A DNA stretch of 64,000 nt from assembly GCF_048773025.1 (NCBI RefSeq), contig NW_027413960.1, positions 4,467,945 through 4,531,944 of the forward strand, given 5' to 3'. The translations under genes and the position numbers were made by a program. The notes beneath the pieces are model-generated. The model saw only the letters and a list, made by a program, of their open reading frames with translations, was not told the origin of the DNA and made no database searches. The stretch is from Camelus bactrianus. Lineage: Eukaryota; Chordata; Mammalia; Artiodactyla; Camelidae. Shown here in pieces: positions 36,362 through 48,900 of this stretch. Within the stretch, counting starts at the first letter, position 1, and each line of letters starts with the position of its first letter.

Positions 36362-37106
36362 CCCCATATATATGTATGGAGTGGAGTTTGCAACTGAAGA
36401 GAAACTTTGTGTTCCCAGCAAGCTAGGTGAAGGACGCCTTTCACACACACATATCTTTCAGAACTGAGCATGTGGAGAGACGTTCGTTCATCTAGCACAA
36501 ATGGAACGGTTTGCAGGAAACTTTTACTCTGGTTTCTCAGTCTGTTTCCTAGTGCCGGTTTAAAGTTCCTGCAGTTTTCACTGTAAAGCCGTTTTGGAGC
36601 TAGTACCTCCCCGTATATATGTATGGAGTGGAGTTTGCAACTGAAGACAAACTTTGTGTTCCCAACAAGCTAGGTGAAGAACGGCTTTCACACACACTTA
36701 TCTCTCAGAAATGAGCATGTGGAGAGACTTTCGTTCATCTAGCACAAAGGGAACGGGTTGCAGGAGAAACTATTTCTCTGGTTTCTCAGTGTGTTTCCTA
36801 GTGCCGGTTTGAAGTTCCTGCAGTTTTCACTGTAAAACAGATTTGGAGCTTGTACTTCCCCATATATATGTATGGATTGGAGTTTGCAACTGAAGAGAAA
36901 CTTTGTGTTCCCAACAAGCTAGGTGAAGGACGGCTTTCACACACACTTATCTCTCAGAACTGAGCATGTGGAGAGACGTTCGTTCATCTAGAACAAAGGG
37001 AACGGGTTGCTGGGGGAAATTTTACTCTTGTTTCTCTGTCTGTTTCCTAGTGCCCGTTTGAAGTTCCTGCAGTTTTCACTGTAAAACCGAGTTGGAGTTA
37101 GTTCCC
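36362..37106 (+). repeat. 3-mer tandem duplication, copy 2 (745 bp)
   Basis: This is the direct copy of 35,617-36,361. Identity continues to about 37,145, where the downstream E monomer has gagaatctttg and this copy's predecessor has gagaaactttg. The junction monomer at about 36,334 joins an E head (gagttagttcc) to an I tail (cccagcaagc). The event must be recent, or is an assembly duplication. Confidence 0.92.
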
Positions 37107-39825
37107 CCCCATATATATGTATGGAGTGGAGTTTGCAACTGAAGAGAATCTTTGTGTTCCCAACAAGCTAGGTGAAAGTCGGCTTTCACACACACATATC
37201 TCTCAGAACTGAGCATTTGGAGAGACGTTCGTTCATCTAGCACAAAGGGAACGGGTTGCAGGAGAAACTATTTCTCTGGTTTCTCAGTGTGTTTCCTAGT
37301 GCCCGTTTGAAGATCCTGCAGTTTTCACTGTAAAACCGAGTTGGAGCTAGTACCTCCCCATATATATGTATGGAGTGGAGTTTGCAACAGAAGAGAAACT
37401 TTGTGTTCCCAACAAGCTAGGTGAAGGACGGCTTTCACACACACTTATCTCTCAGAACTGAGCATGTGGAGAGACATTCGTTCATCTAGCACAAAGGGAA
37501 CGGGTTGCAGGAGAATCTTTTACTCTGGTTTCTCAGTCGGTTTCCTAGTGCCGGTTTGAAGTTCCTGAATTTTTCACTGTAAAACCGAGTTGGAGCTCAA
37601 ACCTCCCCATATATATGTATGGAGTGGAGTTTGCAACTGAAGAGAAACTTTGTGTTCCCAACAAGCTAGATGAAGGACGGCTTTCACACACACTTATCCC
37701 TCAGAACTGAGCATGTGGAGAGACGTTCGTTCATCTAGCACAAAGGGAACGGGTTGCAGGAGAAATATTTACTCTGGTTTATCATTCTGTTTCCTATTGC
37801 CGGTTTGAAGTTCCTGCAGTTTTCACTGTAAAACCGAGTTGGAGCTAGTACCTTCCCATATATATGTATGGAGTGGTGATTGCAACTGAAGAGAATCTTT
37901 GTGTTCCCAACAAGCTAGGTGAAGGACGGCTTTCACACACACTTATCTCTCAGAACTGAGCATGTATAGAGACGTTCGTTCATCTAGCACAAAGGGAACG
38001 GGTTGCAGGGGAATCTTTTACTCTTGTTTCTCGGTCTGTTTCCTAGTGCCGGTTTGAAATTCCTGCAGTTTTCACTGTAAAACCGAGTTGGAGCTAGTAC
38101 CTCCCCATATATATGTATGGAGTGGAGTTTGCAACTGAAGAGAAACTTTGTGTTCCCAACAAGCTTGGTGAAGGACGTCTTTCACACACACATATCTCTC
38201 AGAACTGAGCATGTTTAGAGACGTTCGTACCTCTAGCACAAAGGGAACGGGTTGCAGGAGAAACTTTTTCTCTGGTTTCTCATTCTGTTTCCTATTGCCT
38301 GTTTGAAGTTCCTGCAGTTTTCACTGTAAAACCGAGTTGGAGCTAGTACCTCCCCATATATATATATGGAGTGGAGATTGCAACTGAAGAGTAACTTTGT
38401 GTTCCCAACAAGCTAGGTGAAGGACGTCTTTCACACACACTTATCTCTCAGAACTGAGCATGTATAGAGACTTTCGTTCATCTAGCACAAAGGGAACGGG
38501 TTGCAGGAGAAACTTTTACTCTGGTCTCCGTCTTTTTCCTAGTGCCGGTTTAAAGATCCTGCAGTTTTCACTGTAAAACCGAGTTGGAGCTAGTACCTCC
38601 CCATATATATGTGTGGAGTGGAGTTTGCAACTGAAGAGAAACTTTGTGTTCCCAACAAGCTAGGTGAAGGACGGCTTTCACACACACTTATCTCTCAGAA
38701 CTGAGCATGTGGAGAGACGTTCGTTCATCTAGGACAAAGGGAACGGTTTGCAGGAGAAACTTTTACTCTGGTTTCTCAGTCTGTTTCCTAGTGCCGGTTT
38801 GAATTTCCTGCAGTTTTCACTGTAAAACCGAGTTGGAGCTAGTACCTCCCCATATATATGTATGGAGTGCAGTTTGCAACTGAATAGAAACTTTGTGTTC
38901 CCAGCAAGCTAGGTGAAGCACGGCTTTCACACACACTTATCTCTCAGAACTGAGCATGTTGAGAGACGTTCGTTCATCTAGAACAAAGGGAACGGGTTGC
39001 TGGAGGAAATTTTACTCTTGTTTCTCTGTCTGTTTCCTAGTGCCGGTTTGAAGTTCCTGCAGTTTTCACTGTAAAACCGAGTTGGAGCTAGTTCCTCCCC
39101 ATATATATGTATGGAGTGGAGTTTGCAACTGAAGAGAATCTTTGTGTTCCCAACAAGCTAGGTGAAAGTCGGCTTTCACACACACATATCTCTCAGAACT
39201 GAGCATTTGGAGAGACGTTCGTTCATCTAGCACAAATGGAACGGGTTGCAGGAGAAACTTTTACTCTGGTTTCTCAGACTTTTTCCAAGTGCCGCTTTGA
39301 AGATCCTGCAGTTTTCACTGTAAAACCGAGTTGGAGCTAGTACCTCCCCATATATATGTATGGAGTGGAGTTTGCAACTGAAGAGAAACTTTGTGTTCCC
39401 AACAAGCTAGGTGAAGGACGGCTTTCACACACACTTATCTCTCAGAACTGAGCATGTGGAGAGACTTTCGTTCATCTAGCACAAAGGAACGGGTTGCAGG
39501 GGAAACTTTTACTCTGGTTTTTCAGTCGGTTTCCTAGTGCCGGTTTGAAGTTCCTGAATTTTTCACTGTAAAACCGAGTTGGAGCTAGTACCTCCCCATA
39601 TATATGTATGGAGTGGAGTTTGCAACTGAAGAGAAACTTTGTGTTCCCAAAAAGCTTGGTGAAGGACGGCTTTCACACACACTTATCTCTCAGAACTGAG
39701 CATGTGGAGAGACGTTCGTTCATCTAGCACAAATGGAACGGGTTGCAGGGGAAACTTTTACTCTGGTTTCTCAGTCTGTTTCCTAGTGCCGGTTTAAAGT
39801 TCCTGCAGTTTTCACTGTAAAGCCG
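37107..39825 (+). repeat. Block 13: E-F-G-H-R-J-K-D-E-F-Q run
   Basis: Monomers of both modules are interleaved. E, F, G, H (37,077-38,073) are followed by an R copy (cgtacctctagc, tattgcctg), then J (38,324), K, D, E, F and a Q-like copy (ccaaaaagcttgg). The J copy has a 2-bp loss (ctggtctccg). The J copies at 32,599 and about 38,327 are about 23 monomers apart. Confidence 0.7.
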
Positions 39826-41075
39826 TTTTGGAGCTAGTACCTCCCCGTATATATGTATGGAGTGGAGTTTGCAACTGAAGAGAAACTTTGTGTTCCCAAC
39901 AAGCTAGGTGAAGGACGGCTTTCACACACACTTATCTCTCAGAACTGAGCATGTGGATAGACGTTCGTTCATCTAGCACAAAGGGAACGGGTTGCAGGAG
40001 AAACTTTTACTCTGGTTTCTCAGTCTGTTTCCTTGTGCCGGTTTGAAGTTCCTGCAGTTTTCACTGTAAAACAGATTTGGAGCTAGTACTTCCCCATATA
40101 TATGTATGGAGTGGAGTTTGCAACTGAAGAGAAACTTTTTGTTCCCAACAAGCTTGGTGAAGGATGGCGTTCACACACACTTATCTCTCAGAACTGAGCA
40201 TGTGGAGAGACGTTCGTTCATCTAGCCCAAAGGAACGGGTGGTAGGGGAAACTTTTACTCTGGTTTCTCGGTCTTTTTCCTAGTGGCGGTTTGAAGTTCC
40301 TGCAGTTTTCACTGTAAAACAGAGTTGGAGCTAGCACCTCCCAATATATATGTATGGAGTGAAGTTTGCATCTGAAGAGAAACTTTGTGTTCCCAACAAG
40401 CTAGGTGAAGGACGGCTTTCACACACACTTCACTCTCAGAACTGAGCATGTGGAGAGACGTTCGTTCATCTAGAACAAAGGGAACGGTTTGCAGGAGAAA
40501 CATTTACTCTGGTTTCTCAGTCTGTTTCCTAGTGCCATTTTGATGTTCCTGCAGTTTTCACTGTAAAACCGAGTTGGAGCTAGTACCTCCCCATATATAT
40601 GTATGGAGTGGTGTTTGCAACTGAATAGAAACTTTGTGTTCCCAACAAGCTAGGTGAAGCACGGCTTTCACACACACTTATCTCTCAGAACTGAGCATGT
40701 TGAGAGACGTTCGTTCATCTAGAACAAAGGGAACGGGTTGCTGGAGGAAATTTTACTCTTGTTTCTCTGTCTGTTTCCTAGTGCCCGTTTGAAGTTCCTG
40801 CAGTTTTCACTGTAAAACCGAGTTGGAGCTAGTTCCTCCCCATATATATGTATGGAGTGGAGTTTGCAACTGAAGAGAATCTTTGTGTTCCCAACAAGAT
40901 AGGTGAAAGTCGGCTTTCACACACACATATCTCTCAGAACTGAGCATTTGGAGAGACGTTCGTTCATCTAGCACAAAGGGAACGGGTTGCAGGAGAAACT
41001 TTTACTCTGGTTTCTCAGACTTTTTCCAAGTGCCGCTTTGAAGATCCTGCAGTTTTCACTGTAAAACCGAGTTGG
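39826..41075 (+). repeat. Block 14: A-B-C-D-E run
   Basis: This is one clean pass through the first half of the first module. The B copy shares aagcttggtgaaggatggcg with the B copy at 3,484 (offset 36,578 bp, about 147 monomers). The C copy keeps gcatctgaagag, and D has ctgaatagaaac and tgttgagagacg. There are no genes. Confidence 0.77.
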
Positions 41076-43329
41076 AGCTAGTACGTTCCCATATATATGT
41101 GTGGATTGGAGTTTGCAACTGAAGAGAAACTTTGTGTTCCCAACAAGCTAGGTGAAGGACGGCTTTCACACACACTTATCTCTCAGAACTGAGCATGTGG
41201 AGAGACGTTCGTTCATCTAGCACAAAGGGAACGGGTTGCAGGGGAAACTTTTACTCTGGTTTCTCAGTCTGCTTCCTAGTGCCGGTTTAAAGTTCCTGCA
41301 GTTTTCACTGTAAAGCCGTTTTGGAGCTAGTACCTCCCCGTATATATGTATGGAGTGGAGTTTGCAACTGAAGAGAAACTTTGTGTTCCCAACAAGCTAG
41401 GTGAAGGACGGCTTTCACACACACTTATCTCTCAGAACTGAGCATGTATAGAGAAGTTCGTTCATCTAGCACAAAAGGAACGGTTTGCAGGAGAAACTTT
41501 TACTCTGGTTTCTCAGTCTGTTTCCTAGTGCCGGTTTGAAGTTCCTGCAGTTTTCACTGTAAAACAGATTTGGAGCTAGTACGTCCCCATATATATGTAT
41601 GGAGTGGAGTTAGCAACTGAAGAGAAACTTTGTGTTCCCAACAAGCTAGGTGAAAGACGGCTTTCACACACACTTATCTCTCAGAAATGAGCATGTGGAG
41701 AGACGTCCGTTCATCTAGCACAAAGGGAACAGGTTGCAGGAGAAACTTTTACTCTGGTTTCTCAGTCTGTTTCCTAGTGCCGGTTTGAAGTTCCTGCAGT
41801 TTTCACTGTAAAACAGATTTGGAGCTTGTACTTCCCCATATATATGTATGGAGTGGAATTTGCAACTGAAGAGAAACTTTTTGTTCCCAACAAGCTAGGT
41901 GAAGGACGGCGTTCACACACACTTATCTCTCAGAACTGAGCATGTGGAGAGACGTTCGTTCATCTAGCCCAAAGGGAACGGGTGGTAGGGGAAACTTTTA
42001 CTCTGGTTTCTCGGTCTTTTTCCTAGTGGCGGTTTGAAGTTCCTTCAGTTTTCACTGTAAAACCGAGTTGGAGCTAGCATGTCCCAATATATATGTATGG
42101 AGTGGAGTTTGCAACTGAAGAGAAACTTTGTGTTCCCAACAAGCTAGGTGAAGGACGGCTTTCACACACACTTAACTCTCAGAACTGAGCATGTGGAGAG
42201 ACGTTCGTTCATCTAGACAAAGGGAACCGTTTGCATTAGAAACATTTACTCTGGTTTCTCAGTCTGTTTCCTAGTGCCATTTTGATGTTCCTGCAGTTTT
42301 CACTGTAAAACCGAGTTGGAGCTAGTACCTCCCAATATATATGTATGGAGTGGAGTTTGCAACTGAAGAGAAACTTTGTGTTCCCAACAAGCTAGGTGAA
42401 GCACGGCTTTCACACACACTTATCTCTCAGAACTGAGCATGTGGAGAGACGTTCGTTCATCTAGAACATAGGGAACGGGTTGCTGGAGGAAATTTTACTC
42501 TTGTTTCTCTGTCTGTTTCCTAGTGCCCGTTTGAAGTTCCTGCAGTTTTCACTGTAAAACCGAGTTGGAGCTAGTTCCTCCCCCTATATATGTATGGAGT
42601 GGAGTTTGCAACTGAAGAGAAACTTTGTGTTCCCAACAAGCTAGATGAAGGACGGCTTTCACACACACTTATCCCTCAGAACTGAGCATGTGGAGAGACG
42701 TTCGTTCATCTAGCACAAAGGGAACGGGTTGCAGGATAAATATTTACTCTGGTTTCTCAGTCTGTTTCCTATTGCCGGTTTGAAGTTCCTGCAGTTTTCA
42801 CTGTAAAACCGAGTTGGAGCTAGTACATACCCATATATATGTATGGAGTGGAGATTGCAACTGAAGAGAATCTTTGTGTTCCCAACAAGCTAGGTGAAGG
42901 ACGGCTTTCACACACACTTATCTCTCAGAACTGAGCATGTATAGAGACGTTCGTTCATCTAGCACAAAGGGAACGGTTTGCAGGAGAATCTTTTACTCTT
43001 GTTTCACGGTCTGTTTCCTAGTGCCGGTTTGAAATTCCTGCAGTTTTCACTGTAAAACCGAGTTGGAGCTAGTACCTCCCCATATATATGTATGGAGTGG
43101 AGTTTGCAACTGAAGAGAAACTTTGTGTTCCCAGCAAGCTAGGTGAAGGACGGCTTTCACACACACTTATCTCTCAGAACTGAGCATGTGGAGAGACGTT
43201 CGTTCATCTAGCACAAATGGAACGGTTTGCAGGAAACTTTTACTCTGGTTTCTCAGTCTGTTTCCTAGTGCCGGTTTAAAGTTCCTGCAGTTTTCACTGT
43301 AAAGCCGTTTTGGAGCTAGTACCTCCCCG
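41076..43329 (+). repeat. Block 15: diverged copy of 7,482-9,736
   Basis: Anchors gtgtggattgg (7,505 and 41,099) and the ccccgtatat of the last A monomer (9,736 and 43,329) give an offset of 33,593-33,594 bp. The order is the same: F-like, A, B, C, D, G, H, I, A. The copies differ at scattered bases (for example tagcatgtcccaat against tagcacctcccaat, and catctagacaaagg with one base lost). This is therefore an older relative of the 15-mer, present only once here. Confidence 0.8.
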
Positions 43330-45990
43330 TATATATGTATGGAGTGGAGTTTGCAACTGAAGAGAAACTTTGTGTTCCCAACAAGATAGGTGAAGGACGG
43401 CTTTCACACACACTTATCTCTCAGAACTGAGCATGTGGAGAGACGTTCGTTCATCTAGCACAAAGGGAACGGGTTGCAGGAGAAAATTTACTCTGGTTTC
43501 TCAGTCTGTTTCCTAGTGCCGGTTTGAAGTTCCTGCAGTTTTCACTGTAAAACCGAGTTGGAGCTAGTACCTCCCCATATAAATATATGGAGTGGAATTT
43601 GCAACTGAAGAGAAACTTTGTGTTCCCAACAAGATAGGTGAAGAACGGCTTTCACACACACTTATCTCTCAGAACTGAGCATGTGGACAAACGTTCGTTC
43701 ATCTAGAACAAAGGGAACGTTTTGCAGGAGAAACTTTTACTCTGGTTTCTCAGTCTGTTTCCTAGTGCCGGTTTGATGTTCCTGCAGTTTTCACTGTAAA
43801 ACCGAGTTGGAGCTAGTACCTCCCCATATATATGTATGGAGTGGAGTTTGCAACTGAAGAGAAACTTTGTGTTCCCAACAAGCTAGGTGAAAGTCGGCTT
43901 TCACACACACATATCTCTCAGAACTGAGCATGTGGAGAGACGTTCGTTCATCTAGCACAAAGGGAACGGTTTGTAGGAGAAACTTTTACTCTGGTTTCTC
44001 AGTCTTTTTCCAAGTGCCGCTTTGAAGATCCTGCAGTTTTCACTGTAAAACCGATTTGGAGCTAGTACCTCCCCATATATATGTATGGAGTGGAGTTTGC
44101 AACTGAAAAGAAACTTTGTGTTCCCAACAAGCTAGGTGAAGGACGTCTTTCACACACACATATCTCTCAGAACTGAGCATGTGGAGAGACGTTCGTTCCT
44201 CTAGCACAAAGGGAACGGGTTGCAGCAGAAACTTTTTCTCTGGTTTCTCATTCTGTTTCCTATTGCCTGTTTGAAGTTCCTGCAGTTTTCACTGTAAAAC
44301 CGAGTTGGAGCTAGTACCTCCCCATATATATGTATGGAGTGGAGTTTGCAACTGAAGAGAAACTTTGTGTTCCCAACAAGCTAGATGAAGGACGGCTTTC
44401 ACACACACTTATCCCTCAGAACTGAGCATGTGGAGAGACTTTCTTTCATCTAGCACAAAGGGAACTGTTTGCAGGAGAAACATTTACTCTGGTTTCTCAG
44501 TCTGTTTCCTAGTGTCGGTTTGAAGTTCCTGCAGTTTTCACTGTAAAACCAAGTTGGAGCTAGTATTTTCCCATATATATATATGGAGTGGAGATTGCAA
44601 CTGAAGAGTAACTTTGTGTTCCCAACAAGCTAGGTGAAGGACGTCTTTCACACACATTTATCTCTCAGATCTGAGCATGTATAGAGACTTTCGTTCATCT
44701 AGCAAAAAGGGAACGGGTTGCAGGAGAAACTTTTACTCTGGTTTCTCCGTCTTTTTCCTAGTGCAGGTTTGAAGTTCCTGCAGTTTTCACTGTAAAACCG
44801 AGTTGGAGCTAGTACCTCCCCATATATATGTGTGGAGTGGAGTTTGCAACTGAAGAGAAACTTTGTGTTCCCAACAAGCTAGGTGAAGGACGGCTTTCAC
44901 ACACACTTATCTCTCAGAACTGAGCATGTGGAGAGACGTTCGTTCATCTAGCACAAAGGGAACGGTTTGCAGGAGAAACTTTTACTGTGGTTTCTCAGTC
45001 TGTTTCCTAGTGCCGTTTTGAATTTCCTGCAGTTTTCACTGTAAAGCCGTGTTGGAGCTAGTACCTCCCCATATATATGTATGGAGTGGAGTTTGCAACT
45101 GAAGAGAAACTTTTTGTTCCCAACAAGCTAGGTGAAGCACGGCTTTCACACACACTTATCTCTCAGAACTGAGCATGTGGAGAGACGTTCGTTCATCTAG
45201 CACAAAGGGAACGGGTTGCAGGAGAAACTTTACTCTGGTTTCTCAGTCTGTTTCCTAGTGCCGGTTTGACGTTCCTGCAGTTTTCACTGTAAAATCGAGT
45301 TGGAGCTAGTACCTCCCCATATATATGTATGGAGTGGAGTTTGCAACTGAAGAGAAACTTTGTGTTCCCAACAAGCTAGGTGAAGGACGGCTTTCACACA
45401 CAATTATCCCTCAGAACTGAGGATGTGGAGAGACGTTCGTTCATTTAGCACAAGAGAACGGGTTGCAGGAGAAACTTTTACTCTGGTTTCTCGGTCTGTT
45501 TCTTAGTGCCGGTATAAAGTTCCTACAGTTTTCACTGTAAAACCGAGTTGGAGCTAGTACTTTCCCATATATATATATGGAGTGGAGATTGCAACTGAAG
45601 AGAAACTTTGTGTTCCCAACAAGCTAGGTGAAGGACGGCTTTCACACAAACTTATCTCTCAGAACTGAGCATGTGGAGAGACGTTCGTTCATCAAGCACA
45701 AGGGAATGGGTTGCAGGAGAAACTTTTACTCTGGTTTCTCATTCTGTTTCCTAGTGCCGGTTTGAAGTTCCTGCAGTTTTCACTGTAAAACCGAGTTGGA
45801 GCTAGTACCTCCCCATATATATGTGTGGAGTGGAGTTTGCAACTGAAGAGAAACTTTGTGTTCCCAAAAAGTTAGGTAAAGGACGGCTTTCACACACACT
45901 TATCTCTCAGAACTGAGCATGTGGAGAGACGTTCGTTCATCTAGCACAAAGGGAACGGGTTGCAGGGGAAACTTTTACTCTGGATTCTCG
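42120..45990 (+). repeat. Block 16: long-range copy of 15,000-18,870
   Basis: At an offset of 27,122-27,123 bp (109 monomers) the order C-D-G-H-I-A-X-E-R-G-J-K-L-M-N/P-Q is repeated with rare shared variants: ccatataaatatatgg, gttgcagcagaaac, aaccaagttgg, catttagcacaagagaacgg, aagttcctacag and ctctggattctc. The anchors are ccccgtatat (16,206 and 43,329) and gaggatgtgg (18,299 and 45,421). The right end of the match is sharp: after ggattctc the two copies run into different monomers. The left part overlaps the block matching 7.5-9.7 kb, because those regions are themselves related. Confidence 0.82.
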
Positions 45991-48900
45991 GTCTGTTTCC
46001 TAGTGCCGGTTTGAATTTCCTGCAGTTTTCACTGTAAAACCGAGTTGGAGCTAGTACCTCGCCATATATATGTATGGAGTGGAGTTTGCAACTGAAGAGA
46101 AACTTTGTGTTCCCAACAAGCTAGGTGAAGGACGGCTTTCACACACACTTATCTCTCAGAACTGAGCTTATGGAGAGACGTTCGTACATCTAGCACAAAT
46201 GGAACGGTTTGCAGGAGAAACTTTTACTCTGGTTTCTGAGTCTGTTTCCTATTGCCGGTTTGAAGTTCCTGCAGTTTTCACTGTAAAGCCGTGTTGAAGC
46301 TAGTACCTCCCCATATATATGTATGGAATGGAGTTTGCAACTGAAGAGAAACTTTGTGTTCCCAACAAGCTAGGTGAAGTACGGCTTTCACACACACTTA
46401 TCTCTCAGAACTGAGCATGTGGGGAGACGTTCGTTCATCTAGCACAAAGGGAACGGGTTGCAGGGAAACTTTTACTCTGGTTTCTCAGTCTGTATCCTAG
46501 TGCCCGTTTGAAGTTCCTTCAGTTTTCACTGAAAAACCTAGTTGGAGCTAGTACCTCCCCATATATATGTATGGAGTGGAGTTTGCAACTGAAGAGAAAC
46601 TTTGTGTTCCCAACAAGCTAGGTGAAGGACGGCTTTCACACACACTTAACTCTCAGAACTGAGCATGTGGAGAGACGTTCGTTCATCAAGCACAAAGGGA
46701 ATGGTTTGCAGGAGAAACTTTTCTCTGGTTTCTCAGTCTGTTTCCTAGTGCCGGTTTGAAGTTCCTGAAGTTTTCACTGTAAAACCGAGTTGGAGCTAGT
46801 ACCTCCCCATATATATGTGTGGAGTGGAGTTTGCAACTGAAGAGAAACTTTGTGTTCCCAACAAGCTAGGTGAAGGACGGCTTTCACACACATGTATCTC
46901 TCAGAACTGAGCATGTGGAGAGACGTTCGTTCATCTAGCACAAATGGAACGGGTTGCAGGGGAAACTTTTACTCTGGTTTCTCAGTCTGTTTCCTAGTGC
47001 CGGTTTAAATTTCCTGCAGTTTTCACTGTAAAGCCGTTTTGGAGCTAGTACCTCCCCGTATATATGTATGGAGTGGAGTTTGCAACTGAAGAGAAACTTT
47101 GTGTTCCCAACAAGCTAGGTGAAGTACGGCTTTCACACACACTTATCTCTCAGAACTGAGCATGTGGAGAGACGTTCGTTCATCTAGCCCAAAGGGAACG
47201 GGTGGTAGGGGAAACTTTTACTCTGGTTTCTCGGTCTTTTTCCTAGTGGCGGTTTGAAGTTCCTGCAGTTTTCACTGTAAAACCGAGTTGGAGCTAGCAC
47301 CTCCCAATATATATGTATGGAGTGGAGTTTGCAACTGAAGAGAAACTTTGTGTTCCCAACAAGCTAGGTGAAGGACGGCTTTCACACACACTTAACTCTC
47401 AGAACTGAGCATGTGGAGAGACGTTCGTTCATCTATAGCAAATGGAACGGTTTGCAGGAGAAACATTTACTCTGGTTTCTCAGTCTGTTTAATAGTGCCA
47501 TTTTGATGTTCCTGCAGTTTTCACTGTAAAACCGTGTTGGAGATAGTACCTCCCCATATATATGTATGGAGTGGAGTTTGCAACTGAAGAGAAACTTTGT
47601 GTTCCCAACAAGCTAGGTGAAGCACGGCTTTCACACACACTTATCTCTCAGAACTGAGCATGTGGAGAGACGTTCGTTCATCTAGAACAAAGGGAACGGG
47701 TTGCTGGAGGAAATTTTACTCTTGTTTCTCTGTCTGTTTCCTAGTGCCCGTTTGAAGTTCCTGCAGTTTTCAATGTAAAACCGAGTTGGAGCTAGTACCT
47801 CCCCATATATATGTATGGAGTGGAGTTTGCAACTGAAGAGAATCTTTGTGTTCCCAACAAGCTAGGTGAAAGTCGGCTTTCACACACACATATCTCTCAG
47901 AACTGAGCATTTGGAGAGACGTTCGTTCATCTAGCACAAATGGAACGGGTTGCAGGTGAAACTTTTACTCTGGTTTCTCAGTCTTTTTCCAAGTGCCGCT
48001 ATGAAGATCCTGCAGTTTTCACTGTAAAACCGATTTGGATCTAGTACCTCCCCATATATATGTATGGAGTGGAGTTTGCAACTGAAGAGAAACTTTGTGT
48101 TCCCAACAAGCTAGGTGAAGGACGGCTTTCACACACACTTATCTCTCAGAACTGAGCATGTATAGAGACGTTCGTTCATCTAGCACAAAGGGAACGGGTT
48201 GCAGGAGAAACTTTTACTCTGGTTTCTCATTCTGTTTCCTATTGCCGGTTTGAAGTTCCTGAATTTTTCACTGTAAAACCGATTTGGAGCTAGTACCTCC
48301 CCATATATATGTGTGGAGTGGAGTTTGCAACTGAAGAGAAACTTTGTGTTCCCAACAAGCTATGTGAAGGACGGCTTTCACACACACTTATCTCTCAGAA
48401 CTGAGCATGTGGGGAGACGTTCGTTCATCTAGCACAAAGGGAACGGGTTGCAGGGGAAACTTTTACTCTGGTTTCTCAGTCTGTTTCCTAGTGCCGGTTT
48501 AAAGTTCCTGCAGTTTTCACTGTAAAGCCGTTTTGGAGCTAGTTCCTCCCCGTATATATGTATGGAGTGGAGTTTGCAACTGAAGAGAAACTTTGTGTTC
48601 CCAACAAGCTAGGTGAAGGACGGCTTTCACACAAACTTATCTCTCAGAACTGAGCATGTGGAGAGACGTTCGTTCATCTAGCACAAAAGGAACGGGTTGC
48701 AGGAGAAACTTTTACTCTGGTTTCTCAGTCTGTTTCCTATTGCCGGTTTGAAGTTCCTGCAGTTTTCACTGTAAAACAGATTTGGAGCTAGTACTTCCCC
48801 ATATATATGTATGGAGTGGAGTTTGCAACTGAAGAGAAACTTTTTGTTCCCAACAAGCTAGGTGAAAGACGGCGTTCACACACAATTATCTCTCAGAACT

